Assembly: GCA_947625425.1 (NCBI GenBank)
Contig: CANQOH010000002.1
Span: forward strand, 1-64,000
DNA: 64,000 nucleotides
Source: an uncultured Bacilli bacterium
GTDB lineage: Bacteria; Bacillota_I; Bacilli_A; RF39; UBA660
Direction: 5' to 3'
Shown here: positions 8,307 through 17,604 of the stretch, one piece after another
Layout of the letters: each line of letters starts with the position of its first letter
How positions within the stretch are numbered: position 1 is the stretch's first letter
Notes under the pieces: model-generated
Told to the model about the DNA's origin: nothing
Seen by the model: the letters and a program-made list of their open reading frames with translations, nothing else
Databases searched by the model: none
Program-made: the position numbers and the translations under genes

Positions 8307-9223
8307 ATCTTAAAATAACTAAAAATGCTAATGAAGCTAATTTAATAACGCATTCTTCAACTTTTCATCCAGATGATGTTTTTAGTACAGCTTTTCTTTC
8401 TAAAATAGTAGAAAACCCTGTAGTTTGTCGTGTTAATCAAGTACCAGAAACAATTAATGAAAAGGCGATTGTTTATGATATCGGTTTTGGCGAGTTTGAT
8501 CATCATGGACCTGATGCCAAATGGCGTAATAAAAAAATCAAATATTGTTCTTTTGGTTTATTATGGCAAGCTTATGGTGAAGAGTATTTAAAAACCATAA
8601 CTCCTGAATATCAAAAATTATGGCAAGTTATCGATGAAAAACTAGTTATGCAAATTGATGGTATTGATAATGGCGTATTTCCTAATATTAATGCTCCATA
8701 TAGTCTTTTAGATTTAGATGCCATTATCGATTTATATAATAAAGCTTGGAATGAAGAAGTTGATAATGATGATAATTTCTTAAAAGCTGTCGAGGTAGCA
8801 GAAATAATCTTTGATCGTTTAATTACCAAAGAGTTAGCTAAAATAACGGCTACTAAAAAAGTAGAAGCTTTAATACCTCAAGTTAAAAATCATATCTTAA
8901 TCTTAGATGAATATATGCCATATCAAGAAGCTATCTTTAATTCGTCTAATCCTGAAGCTAAAAATATTAAAGTTGTTATCTTTCCTTCTAATAGAGGAGG
9001 TTATAGTATAAAACCTATGACTATTAATGAAAAATCTAAAGAACTCGTTTGCCATTTCGATTCTAAGTTCTTTGGTTTAAGTGATGAAAAACTAGTTGAA
9101 GCTTCACATATTAAAACCGCTCGCTTTGTTCATTCTAGTGGTTTCTTAGCTTGTACTAATACTCTAGAAGATGCTATTTTAATGGCCGAAAATGCCTTAA
9201 ATAATCAAGAAGATAATAAGTAA
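8303..9223 (+). CDS. MYG1-family (UPF0160) metal-dependent hydrolase
   Basis: 306 residues, normal for the family. MYG1 proteins belong to the DHH-type phosphoesterases; eukaryotic members act as 3'-5' RNA exonucleases, while bacterial roles are unknown. Visible motifs are THSSTFHPDD near the start, VYDIGFGEFDHH about residues 53-64, and a C-terminal DGG-like HSSGFLA segment. His and Asp in these motifs are the expected metal ligands. The gene starts in an ATGA overlap with the ATPase-like gene, so the two are translationally coupled; no functional link is known. Confidence 0.85.
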   Translation: MNLKITKNANEANLITHSSTFHPDDVFSTAFLSKIVENPVVCRVNQVPETINEKAIVYDIGFGEFDHHGPDAKWRNKKIKYCSFGLLWQAYGEEYLKTITPEYQKLWQVIDEKLVMQIDGIDNGVFPNINAPYSLLDLDAIIDLYNKAWNEEVDNDDNFLKAVEVAEIIFDRLITKELAKITATKKVEALIPQVKNHILILDEYMPYQEAIFNSSNPEAKNIKVVIFPSNRGGYSIKPMTINEKSKELVCHFDSKFFGLSDEKLVEASHIKTARFVHSSGFLACTNTLEDAILMAENALNNQEDNK

Positions 9224-9226
9224 TAT

Positions 9227-9251
9227 AAGGAATTAAAAATTCCTTTTTTTT
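9227..9251 (+). terminator. Terminator after MYG1
   Basis: AAGGAATT (9227-9234) / AATTCCTT (9238-9245), AAA loop, eight T. Confidence 0.85.
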
Positions 9252-9263
9252 AATGTTAATAAA

Positions 9264-9272
9264 TGCTATAAT
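9264..9272 (+). promoter_or_regulatory. Extended -10 promoter of the 1143-residue protein gene
   Basis: TGCTATAAT; start codon 26 nt downstream, SD AGGGAG. Confidence 0.6.
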
Positions 9273-9297
9273 AATTTAAGAATAGGGAGTTGGCATT

Positions 9298-12200
9298 ATG
9301 CAAGAACAAGAATCTATAAAAAAATTATTTAAGGACCTAACTAAAAACAAAAATGATGAAAAGAAAGCTACTAGTATACTAAGTAAAATAAATCACCATC
9401 TTTTAGATAAAAGTTTTAGATTTACTAAAGAAAATGCTGATATGTTATATCCATATCTTTATGTTTCAAATAAATACTTAGTAACGTCTAATCTAAATAA
9501 CTTACTTGATAATCAAGACTTTGTAAGTCTTTTAGATTCTTCTAAAATATCAGGTTCTATGTTACTATCTTTAACTTCTAATTGCCATAAACCACGTCTA
9601 AATCTTTTAAAGTATTCTAAAAAAATCAAAGATAGTATCTTAAAAGGTGATGAACTTCTTACATTACCCGAAATAATTAATGATTTAACTCCTGAAGAAA
9701 TAACTTATCTAAGAAAAGATACTGCTATCGATAATCTACTAATCAAGAATGGTTTAAGTTTTGCTACTTTAAATAGTACGACCAAAGAACAAATCTTAAA
9801 TGATCTTAATATCTTAAAACTATATAGCTTAAATACTATCAAAGATTTTGCTTCCACTTATCCTGTTCCACAAGACTTAATTAATAATAAAGATTTCCTA
9901 AATATTTATCTTTCTAAATTAGATAATAACTATAATATAGATCATCCTTTATTTAAGTATTTAACTTTAAAAAAATTAGAATATATCTTAAAACAAAAAA
10001 ATACTCCTAATATCATCTTACATTTATTAAAAAATACGGATAAATTATTACAAAAAGAAATTTTAAAGATAAATAATATCGATGAAATAATTATTAAGAG
10101 TAAATCAGAAGCTATCTTAAAATCATTACCATATAACTATTTAAAGAAATTATTAGTTAGTGAAAAGAAATTATTTTCTAAACCATATATCAATATCTTA
10201 ATTGATTTACCAGTTGATAAATTAAAAGTTATTGCTGAAGCTAATACAAATTATTATCCTGCCTTACTAACTAACTTAAATAAATTAAATTATAAAGCTG
10301 ACAAACTTATTAATGCTTTACCAGATGAAAGTATTAAAGATTTAAAAGTTAACCAATTAATTAATTTAGATATCATATCTATCACTAATCTATGTCATGC
10401 TAGTAGTACCTATAAAAAAGCCTTACTAAAAAATTCTGAATTATGTACTAAACTTGTTAATAATTTAAGTAGTAAAGACTATTACTTATTAGATAATTTA
10501 TTTAACTTAGATTCTTTTACAACTGATGATAAAATCTTATTTATCAGTAATGTTAAAGAATTTAAAAATCCTAAATTACTAAATTATCTTTTAAAAGATA
10601 TTCCTTTAAGTAAACGTAAATATTTCTATGATAATATCGAACTACGTACTAATTTAGTTAATGATAGAACTTATACTTTAGATGAATATGCTATCAGTCA
10701 TTATCTAAATAATATCGATGAAATACCAAGTTTAAACCCAATCCTTATTAAAGAATTATTAACTAAAACTGATCTTAATTTTAATAGTCTAGTTTTAAGT
10801 AATCCTAAAGTAGTTGAAATAATCTTTAACTATGCCAAAAAAGATTATCATATAATTCCAGCTATATTAAAAAATCGTCCATCTTTAATTAAATATTTAA
10901 AAGAACCGAAATACTATAATAAAGAATTATTATCTAATATCTTAAATGAATTAGATTATCAAAGTAAAAAAGAATTATGTTCTAGTGACTTAATTAAATC
11001 TATCTTAAAAGATAAATACTATAATATTTATAAAAAATTATTAAATATTAATGCTTACTTACTAAATACTATCGACTTCCGTTTATTTGATGATTATATC
11101 TGTGATCTTAAAATAAGTCTTTTAAGCTATCTAACTAAGTATCCATCTTTAGAACAAAATCTAATTATTATCAATAAATATTATCATTTAACTTCATCAT
11201 TTATTAATAATTTATATTATAGTTTAGAAGATTTAAATCGTTATGAAACTTTAAATAATATATTTAGTTTGTTAGTGGAAGCTACAATTCCTAAAAATCG
11301 TAAAAGAGTAGGTAACTTACCTAAATTAATTGCAGATATTAACTATACTCGTTTACCTAAAAAAGATTTAACTAAGTTAATTACTTATTATTTATACATG
11401 ATTCCTCGTTTCTTTGAAAACAATGAATCATTACCACGTCCAATCGTTATTAAAGCACCACATACATACGAAGAGATAATTAACTATGAAGATAATACAG
11501 TTGCTAAATTAACTAATCTTATCAATGCTGAATCAGATATTAAAGATTACTTTATCCAAAAACATTTTAAACTAACTTTAGCGGAAGCTAAATTAGTTAC
11601 TAAAATGTATGATTTTACTCATCTAGATACTAATACATATAATGAAGAATATATCTTTATCACTAACTTAAATAAAATAATTAATACTGATAATAATTCT
11701 TTAAAAGAACTAGATAAAGATTATAAAGTTATGACTATGTATGATTCATATCGTTTAATTAATCAAATAAATAAGATGTATGCCAAAATATATAATTATG
11801 AATTACGTAGTAAAAATAATAATTTAAAATCATCAGTCATTAATTTCTATAATAAAGAAATAACTATCTATAAGAGTAGAGAAGACTTCTTATATCTTGT
11901 AGCTAATCTTGATTTAGAGACTTCTTTCCTTCAAACTAATAGTTACTTTACTAGTTATCATAATCTTGTTAATAATTTAGAACTTAATATTCCATGTAGT
12001 TTATTAACTAAAGATAACTTAGTCTTTGCTAGTGATTTCCTTCTTGGCTATAATGGTCTTCTAGATGAAGGACTAAGTAAAATGTCTAACTATTACTTAA
12101 CTGACTATCAAGATCAAAGTAAAGATTATTATGCCTCAGTTACTAATTTAATAGATAATACTCGTGATTATAATAATACTATTTGTTTAAATAAATATGC

Positions 12201-12729
12201 TCTAAGACCTAATTATAATAATGACAATATTCCTAATATTGAACCTGATTATATCTTAGTTGATGCTAAACGTTTAAAAGATAATATTTACTTAAGTAAA
12301 ATAGTTAATATCAGTCTAGAATTCAAGAGTAAACATCATCCTGAAGGTTTACCAATAATTGCTTTAGATCCTTTACAAATATCTAAAAAAGAATTATCTA
12401 ACATTAATAAATTATTAAAAGAATATACAACTACTTATAATCCATATTTATTAAAAAAATTACTAACTAAATTAGAGAATAATTACACAGCTTATCGTCA
12501 TACTATTAAAGAAGAAGCTTTAAAATACGATATTTATCTTTTATTAAGTACTATTATAAATCGTATAAATAATACTAATTCTATTTATGAATTAAATGAA
12601 ATAGCTGATATCTTCACTAAAGAGTATCAAAAATATACTTTATTATCCCCAGATAATAAGTGTAATTATTATTTAGATTATATTAAGAAGCATATTGAAA
12701 GTCGAAAAAAATCCCTTAATACCTACTAA
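9298..12729 (+). CDS. Very large (1143 residues) cytosolic protein of unknown function, Leu/Asn/Lys-rich
   Basis: I see no signal peptide and no TM helices. Residues 1-750 are a long run of short amphipathic helices with recurring L-x2-L-x3-L patterns, which suggests an alpha-solenoid. The last third is different: a more globular part contains CSLLTKDNLVFASDFLLGYN (about 902-921). It is followed by IEPDYILVDAKRL and then GLPIIALDPLQISKKE, an order (PDYI..., then PIxxxD) that I associate with the C-termini of large uncharacterised Bacillota proteins. No known catalytic motif was found. Base composition matches the neighbours, so recent transfer is not indicated. It is a single-gene unit. I can describe it but cannot assign a function. 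Confidence 0.7.
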   Translation: MQEQESIKKLFKDLTKNKNDEKKATSILSKINHHLLDKSFRFTKENADMLYPYLYVSNKYLVTSNLNNLLDNQDFVSLLDSSKISGSMLLSLTSNCHKPRLNLLKYSKKIKDSILKGDELLTLPEIINDLTPEEITYLRKDTAIDNLLIKNGLSFATLNSTTKEQILNDLNILKLYSLNTIKDFASTYPVPQDLINNKDFLNIYLSKLDNNYNIDHPLFKYLTLKKLEYILKQKNTPNIILHLLKNTDKLLQKEILKINNIDEIIIKSKSEAILKSLPYNYLKKLLVSEKKLFSKPYINILIDLPVDKLKVIAEANTNYYPALLTNLNKLNYKADKLINALPDESIKDLKVNQLINLDIISITNLCHASSTYKKALLKNSELCTKLVNNLSSKDYYLLDNLFNLDSFTTDDKILFISNVKEFKNPKLLNYLLKDIPLSKRKYFYDNIELRTNLVNDRTYTLDEYAISHYLNNIDEIPSLNPILIKELLTKTDLNFNSLVLSNPKVVEIIFNYAKKDYHIIPAILKNRPSLIKYLKEPKYYNKELLSNILNELDYQSKKELCSSDLIKSILKDKYYNIYKKLLNINAYLLNTIDFRLFDDYICDLKISLLSYLTKYPSLEQNLIIINKYYHLTSSFINNLYYSLEDLNRYETLNNIFSLLVEATIPKNRKRVGNLPKLIADINYTRLPKKDLTKLITYYLYMIPRFFENNESLPRPIVIKAPHTYEEIINYEDNTVAKLTNLINAESDIKDYFIQKHFKLTLAEAKLVTKMYDFTHLDTNTYNEEYIFITNLNKIINTDNNSLKELDKDYKVMTMYDSYRLINQINKMYAKIYNYELRSKNNNLKSSVINFYNKEITIYKSREDFLYLVANLDLETSFLQTNSYFTSYHNLVNNLELNIPCSLLTKDNLVFASDFLLGYNGLLDEGLSKMSNYYLTDYQDQSKDYYASVTNLIDNTRDYNNTICLNKYALRPNYNNDNIPNIEPDYILVDAKRLKDNIYLSKIVNISLEFKSKHHPEGLPIIALDPLQISKKELSNINKLLKEYTTTYNPYLLKKLLTKLENNYTAYRHTIKEEALKYDIYLLLSTIINRINNTNSIYELNEIADIFTKEYQKYTLLSPDNKCNYYLDYIKKHIESRKKSLNTY

Positions 12730-12752
12730 AAATTGCACTAAAAATAGGTAAG

Positions 12753-12761
12753 TGATATAAT
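12753..12761 (+). promoter_or_regulatory. Extended -10 promoter for the CmpB-like gene
   Basis: TGATATAAT 23 nt before the start at 12784. Confidence 0.6.
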
Positions 12762-12783
12762 CAAAGCGATGTGGGGAGTATAT

Positions 12784-13422
12784 ATGAAAACAGAAAAAAT
12801 TTCGTTTCATGATATGTTTTATACATTTTTGTTTGGTTGTGTCTTTGGCTGGATAATAGAAGGTATTTGGACTCTTATTAAAAAAGGTGTCCTAATTAAT
12901 CATACTGCCTTAGTAATTGGTCCATTTAACTTAGTTTATGGTATTGGTTCAGTTGTTTTAACTATTATCTTATACCGTTTAAAAAACAAAGGAAATTTTG
13001 AAATCTTCTGTGTTTCTTTTGCTACGGGATCAATCTTAGAATACATAATGAGTTATCTAATGGAAGTTATGTTTGGTTTCGTTGCTTGGAACTATAAAAG
13101 AAAACCATTTAATATTAATGGTCGTATCTGTTTAACATACTCAATCTTTTGGGGTATCTTAGGTATTCTCTGGATTAAAGTAATCTACCCCCGTATTAAA
13201 GTCTTAATTGATAAATTAAATAAAAAGAATAGTGTTAGATTAATGAAATATATGATTATCTTCTTAATCTTTGATGCTATTCTAACTTTATCAGCTATAG
13301 ATCGTGGTAAAAAATATGAACAAAATATCCCACCAAGTAATAAATATGAAGAAATTTTAGATGAATATTTTGGTATCGATTATTTAAATAATATGTTTAA
13401 TGAACGTTGGAATAAGAAATAA
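12784..13422 (+). CDS. Putative ABC-transporter type IV (CmpB/DUF1113-like) membrane protein
   Basis: 212 residues; the start at 12784 is used because an earlier ATG (12769) lies before the GGGGAG ribosome site. About five TM helices. Family signatures are FGWIIEGIW near the start, GPFNLVYGIG, LEYIMSYLMEVMFG and WNYKRKPFNINGR followed by a WG-containing TM. These match the family PF06541 as I remember it; its name refers to a proposed transporter role that is not proven. The ArsP_2-type gene follows after 17 nt with its own SD, so the two are probably one operon. Confidence 0.8.
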   Translation: MKTEKISFHDMFYTFLFGCVFGWIIEGIWTLIKKGVLINHTALVIGPFNLVYGIGSVVLTIILYRLKNKGNFEIFCVSFATGSILEYIMSYLMEVMFGFVAWNYKRKPFNINGRICLTYSIFWGILGILWIKVIYPRIKVLIDKLNKKNSVRLMKYMIIFLIFDAILTLSAIDRGKKYEQNIPPSNKYEEILDEYFGIDYLNNMFNERWNKK

Positions 13423-13439
13423 AAAAGGAGTGACTTTTT

Positions 13440-14288
13440 ATGAAAGGTATTATAATTGATACATTATTAGATACTGTTAAATTAGTACCTTTTTTATTTG
13501 TTGCTTTTTTAATTATTGAATATGTCGAACATAAACTAAGTAATAAAAGTGAAACCATTATCAAAAAAGGTGGCAAGTTTGCTCCTTTCTTAGGCAGCTT
13601 ACTCGGTTTAATTCCTCAATGTGGTTTCTCCGTTGTTGCTACTAATTTATATATAACGAGAATTATCTCTTTAGGAACTTTAATTGCTATCTATTTATCA
13701 ACTAGTGATGAAATGTTACCAATTTTGTTATCTAATCAAGCTTCTTATAAAGTTATTTTATCTTTACTAGCTTGTAAATTTATTATTGGTTTAATCTTTG
13801 GTTACCTAATTGATTTTATCTTCCGTAAAAAAAGAAAAGAAGATAAAATCTATGATATATGTGAAGATGAACATTGTGGTTGTGAAGAAAGTGAGAGTTT
13901 AATTAAATCAAGTCTTATTCATACATCTAAAACTATTATCTATATTTTAATAATTACTTTTATTATCAATATTTTATTCCATTATATAGGTTCAGAATAT
14001 CTATCTAAAATCTTATATAAAAATAGTTTAATTGGTCCCTTAATAACTAGTTTAATTGGTTTAATCCCTAATTGTGGAGCTAGTATTATGATAACTGAAT
14101 TATATCTAAATAATACGATTAGTTTTGCTTCAACTTTATCCGGTTTACTTACTGGTAGTGGAGTAGCTTTAATTGTTTTATTTAAATCCAATAAATCATT
14201 AAAAGAGAATTTATTTATTCTTTTAACTTTATATTTAATAGGTTCTATAACTGGTATTATCTTAGAACTAATCCTTATGCTTATCTAA
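13440..14288 (+). CDS. ArsP_2-type putative heavy-metal/manganese exporter
   Basis: 282 residues. Polytopic membrane protein with two homologous halves, each marked by a G-L-I-P-x-CG motif: GLLGLIPQCGFS-like near 58-67 and GLIPNCGAS near 203-211. About eight to ten TM helices are visible. The central loop is metal-site-like (CEDEHCGCEE, about 141-150). This pattern fits the 10-TM putative exporter family PF11449; substrate cannot be read from sequence (Mn, As and other metals have been proposed). The next gene is a cation P-type ATPase, so the area may be a metal-homeostasis group. Confidence 0.75.
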   Translation: MKGIIIDTLLDTVKLVPFLFVAFLIIEYVEHKLSNKSETIIKKGGKFAPFLGSLLGLIPQCGFSVVATNLYITRIISLGTLIAIYLSTSDEMLPILLSNQASYKVILSLLACKFIIGLIFGYLIDFIFRKKRKEDKIYDICEDEHCGCEESESLIKSSLIHTSKTIIYILIITFIINILFHYIGSEYLSKILYKNSLIGPLITSLIGLIPNCGASIMITELYLNNTISFASTLSGLLTGSGVALIVLFKSNKSLKENLFILLTLYLIGSITGIILELILMLI

Positions 14289-14321
14289 AGAATAAATCAT
14301 ATAGAAATAAGTAATATTATA

Positions 14322-14330
14322 TGATATAAT
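14322..14330 (+). promoter_or_regulatory. Extended -10 promoter of the cation ATPase
   Basis: TGATATAAT, with transcription expected near 14337, just upstream of the leader hairpin. Confidence 0.6.
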
Positions 14331-14340
14331 TTCTTTATCA

Positions 14341-14389
14341 GGCTAAGGTAGTATAATTAAAAACTTGCTATCCCAACAGCAAGTTTTTT
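14341..14389 (+). terminator. Leader terminator hairpin / candidate attenuator before the cation ATPase
   Basis: AAAAACTTGCT (14359-14369) pairs with AGCAAGTTTTT (14378-14388), an 11-bp stem with loop ATCCCAAC, then T residues. The upstream GGTAG (14347-14351) can pair with CTATC (14368-14372), which would break the terminator. The element lies between the TGATATAAT box and the ATPase start, and no other promoter is visible before the gene. It may also simply end the upstream operon. Confidence 0.55.
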
Positions 14390-14422
14390 CTAATAAACAT
14401 CTTTAAAGAGAAGAGGAATAAT

Positions 14423-17035
14423 ATGAATTATTATGCTAAAAGTACTAAAGAAGTACTAGAAGAATTAAAAAGTAATGAAAAAGGTTTAACTAAAGAACAA
14501 GTTAAAGTTAGTCAAGCTAAATATGGTAAGAATGAATTACCAACTGCTAAACAAGACAGTATCTTTAAAATATTTATTTCTCAATTTTATAATCCTATTG
14601 AATTAATATTAGTTGTTACCGTTATTTTATCTTTTGTTGCTCATGAAGTAGTTGACGCGATAGCTTTAATATTTATTATCTTAGTTGATGTCTTAATGGG
14701 AACTTTTGAAGAATGGAAAGCTCGTAAAGATGCTCAAAGTTTAATTAATATGATTAAAGTTTCTACTCGTGTTATAAGAGATAATAAAGAAATTGAAATA
14801 GATTCTAGTGAAGTAACTGTAGGTGATATTATCCTTCTAGAAAGTGGCGATAAAATATCAGCTGATGCTAGAATCATTGAATGTCATAACTTTCAAGTTG
14901 ACGAATCAGCTTTAACGGGTGAAAGTGTTGGTGTTATAAAAACCAATGATGAATTAAGTAAAGATACCCCATTAGCTGAAAGAATAAATATGGTTTATGC
15001 TGGAACTTCTGTTATAACTGGTCGTGCTCATGCAGTAGTTACAGCTATTGCTACTCAAACAGAAATTGGTCATATAGCTGATAAAGTAACTAATACTAAA
15101 GAAGAAAAATCTCCTTTAACTATTAGAACTGAAAAATTCTCTAAACAAATAAGTATGATTATTATCTTAGTTGCCATAATTACAACGATTATCTTACTTG
15201 TTAAAGGCTATCCAACTAATGAAATATTCTTATGTGTTATCGCTTTATCTGTATCAGCAATGCCCGAAGGTTTACCTTTAGCTTTAACTATGGCTTTAAC
15301 TATTGCTTCAAAACGTATGGCTAAGAAAAACGTTATTGTTAAAAAATTAAATGCTGTTGAATCATTAGGTAGTTGTACTGTAATTGCTTCTGATAAAACT
15401 GGTACTTTAACGGTTAATGAACAAACAGCTAAAATGATTGTTACTAAAGATGGTGACACTTATGAAATAAGTGGTACTGGCTATAATGATCAAGGTAAAG
15501 TAACACCAGTTGGTAATGCTAACCTTGATAATGCTTATGAAATTGCTTTATTAGGTGCTTTAAATAATGAAGCTCACTTAGAGAAAAAAGGTGATGAATG
15601 GGAATCATTTGGTGATTCTATTGATATTGCCTTCCTAAGTTTAGCTAAAAAAATGCATGTTGAAGATATTCCCGAAATTGAAGAAATAATTCCTTACGAA
15701 TCAGAAAATCAATATTCTGCTGTCTTCTATAAAAAGAACAATGAATTATATTGTACTGTCAAAGGTTCTTTAGAAAAAGTTATGTCCTTTTCTGAGGAAA
15801 ATCGTAAATATCATGATCAAAATGAAGATTTAACTGGTAAAGGTTATCGCGTTATTGCCATTGCTGATGGTAAAGTAAAAGGAACTTCTAAAGAAGATAT
15901 TAAAAAACTTAAATTTAAAGGAATGGTTGCTTTTATTGATCCAATTAGAGTAGAAGTAAAAGAATCAATTAAAGAATGTAAAAATGCTGGTATTAAAGTA
16001 ATAATGATTACTGGTGATCATCCTTTAACAGCTTATGCTATTGCTACCGACCTTGGTTTATGTAGTAATGCTTCAGAAGTTGCTACTGGTAAAGATGTTG
16101 CTAAATATCGTGAAAAAGGTGAAGAGGCCTTTGATGAATATGTCAGTCATATTAGAGTCTTTTCTCGTGTAACACCTATGGATAAATTAGATATTGTTAA
16201 TTCTTTAAAAAGACAAGGGGAATTTGTTGCCGTAACTGGTGATGGCGTAAACGATGCTCCGGCTATTAAATCAGCCAATATTGGTATAGCGATGGGTAGT
16301 GGAACTGATGTTGCTAAAGAAACCGCTTCGATGATAGTTGCTGATGATAACTTTACCTCTATTGTATCTGGTATCGAAGAGGGAAGAACCGCTTATAGTA
16401 ATATTCGTAAAATAACTTTATTCTTACTAGGTTGTGGTTTTGCTGAAGTTTGTTTCTTCTTATTATCAATAGCCTTTGGTTATGATATCCCATTAGTAGC
16501 TATCCAGTTACTTTGGTTAAATATTGTTACTGATGGTATGCAAGATATAGCTTTATCTTTTGAAAAGACCGAAAAGGCCATTATGAAAGAAAAACCACGT
16601 GATACTAAAGAATCACTATTCTCTAAAGATTTAATGATTGAAGTAAGTATCTTAGGTCTTACAATTAGTGCTACAGTCTTCCTAGTTTGGAAATATATAA
16701 TTGACCATGGCACAGATATTGTTACAGCTCGTGCTATTATTATGATGTTAATGGTTTTCATTCAAAATATTAACGTTTTAAATTGTCGTAGTGAAAAAAG
16801 AACTGTCTTTAAAGAATCTCTAATTGATAATCCTTTAGTTATTATCACTGTTGTAGGTTCTATTCTCTTACAAGTTATTCTTGCTGAAATACCACTTACA
16901 GCTAGTTTCTTAAAAGTAACTCCATTACCATTTAAAACAGTTATTAATTTATTACTTTTATCATTAATAGTAATAGTAGTCTTTGAAATATATAAAATAA
17001 TCTATCGTTATAAAGAAGGTAAGAAAAATGGATAA
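14423..17035 (+). CDS. Cation-translocating P-type ATPase (calcium-type, P2)
   Basis: 870 residues, normal for SERCA/PMCA-like bacterial pumps. It uses ATP to move a divalent cation, probably Ca2+ out of the cytosol. Order of elements: N-terminal cation-ATPase segment; TM1-2; actuator loop with LTGES; TM3-4 with PEGLP (ion site); DKTGTLT with phosphorylated Asp near residue 324; nucleotide domain; MITGDHPLTA; TGDGVNDAP hinge; TM5-TM10. TM6 has NIVTDGMQD, which supplies N, T and D ligands as in single-site Ca2+ pumps. Mn2+ or another cation is possible. SD AGAGG. The last 8 nt overlap the next gene. Confidence 0.92.
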   Translation: MNYYAKSTKEVLEELKSNEKGLTKEQVKVSQAKYGKNELPTAKQDSIFKIFISQFYNPIELILVVTVILSFVAHEVVDAIALIFIILVDVLMGTFEEWKARKDAQSLINMIKVSTRVIRDNKEIEIDSSEVTVGDIILLESGDKISADARIIECHNFQVDESALTGESVGVIKTNDELSKDTPLAERINMVYAGTSVITGRAHAVVTAIATQTEIGHIADKVTNTKEEKSPLTIRTEKFSKQISMIIILVAIITTIILLVKGYPTNEIFLCVIALSVSAMPEGLPLALTMALTIASKRMAKKNVIVKKLNAVESLGSCTVIASDKTGTLTVNEQTAKMIVTKDGDTYEISGTGYNDQGKVTPVGNANLDNAYEIALLGALNNEAHLEKKGDEWESFGDSIDIAFLSLAKKMHVEDIPEIEEIIPYESENQYSAVFYKKNNELYCTVKGSLEKVMSFSEENRKYHDQNEDLTGKGYRVIAIADGKVKGTSKEDIKKLKFKGMVAFIDPIRVEVKESIKECKNAGIKVIMITGDHPLTAYAIATDLGLCSNASEVATGKDVAKYREKGEEAFDEYVSHIRVFSRVTPMDKLDIVNSLKRQGEFVAVTGDGVNDAPAIKSANIGIAMGSGTDVAKETASMIVADDNFTSIVSGIEEGRTAYSNIRKITLFLLGCGFAEVCFFLLSIAFGYDIPLVAIQLLWLNIVTDGMQDIALSFEKTEKAIMKEKPRDTKESLFSKDLMIEVSILGLTISATVFLVWKYIIDHGTDIVTARAIIMMLMVFIQNINVLNCRSEKRTVFKESLIDNPLVIITVVGSILLQVILAEIPLTASFLKVTPLPFKTVINLLLLSLIVIVVFEIYKIIYRYKEGKKNG

Positions 17036-17543
17036 TAATATTTTAGCTATAGGTGCTGTCTTAATTGGTTTAGCCTTATGTACCAGTGGCTTTAAAATTC
17101 AAAAATTAATTATAACTCTAGCTTGGTTTGCAATTGGTTATGTTTTAGCTGGTTATGTAGTCCCATATTTTGAACTTAGTTCTCAAATAAACACGATTAT
17201 TCAAATAGTAGCTGGTATTATTCTTGGTTCCTTAGGTTTTAAACTAGAAAAATTAGCTTTATTAATTGCCGTTGCTTACTTAGTTTATGGCTCCTTAGGT
17301 TTCTATATCAAAGATTTAGATCCTAATATGCTTTTGGTTGTTAAGCTAGTTATCTCTGTTTTAGTTGGTACTTTAGCAACTTTCTTTATCAAACCAATTA
17401 TGATTATTGTTACATCACTAGCTGGATCTGCTATTATAAAAGCTTATCTACCAACTTTAATAGCCATTCCTAGTAATGTTCTATCAATTATTATTATCGG
17501 TGTCTTTATTGGTGGAGCTATTATTCAGTTTAAAACTAGTTAA
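17028..17543 (+). CDS. DUF4203/TMEM198-like membrane protein
   Basis: 171 residues, almost entirely hydrophobic, about six TM helices in Gly-rich pairs (LIGLALCTSGFKIQK, IILGSLGFKLEKLA). The repeated layout and Gly pattern resemble the TM7S3/TM198-like (DUF4203) family; role unknown. It starts inside the end of the ATPase gene (8-nt overlap), so it is translationally coupled to the pump and could modulate it; this is inference. Confidence 0.65.
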   Translation: MDNNILAIGAVLIGLALCTSGFKIQKLIITLAWFAIGYVLAGYVVPYFELSSQINTIIQIVAGIILGSLGFKLEKLALLIAVAYLVYGSLGFYIKDLDPNMLLVVKLVISVLVGTLATFFIKPIMIIVTSLAGSAIIKAYLPTLIAIPSNVLSIIIIGVFIGGAIIQFKTS

Positions 17544-17564
17544 GACAGAATCTTCTGTCTTTTT
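17542..17564 (+). terminator. Terminator of the ATPase operon
   Basis: AAGACAGAA (17542-17550) / TTCTGTCTT (17553-17561) followed by T residues; the stop codon is in the 5' arm. Confidence 0.8.
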
Positions 17565-17604
17565 ACTTGAAAATTAACATAATCTTAATGAAGGGAAGTA
17601 TTAT

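Noticed and set aside
14341..14389. yybP-ykoY manganese riboswitch or another known metal riboswitch before the cation ATPase
   Set aside because: The leader is too short and the conserved bulges of those classes are not present; kept only as an unassigned attenuator.
15208..15459. Reverse-strand frames inside the ATPase, parE, rarA and rbgA genes
   Set aside because: All lie wholly inside strongly conserved genes and have no ribosome sites or family features.
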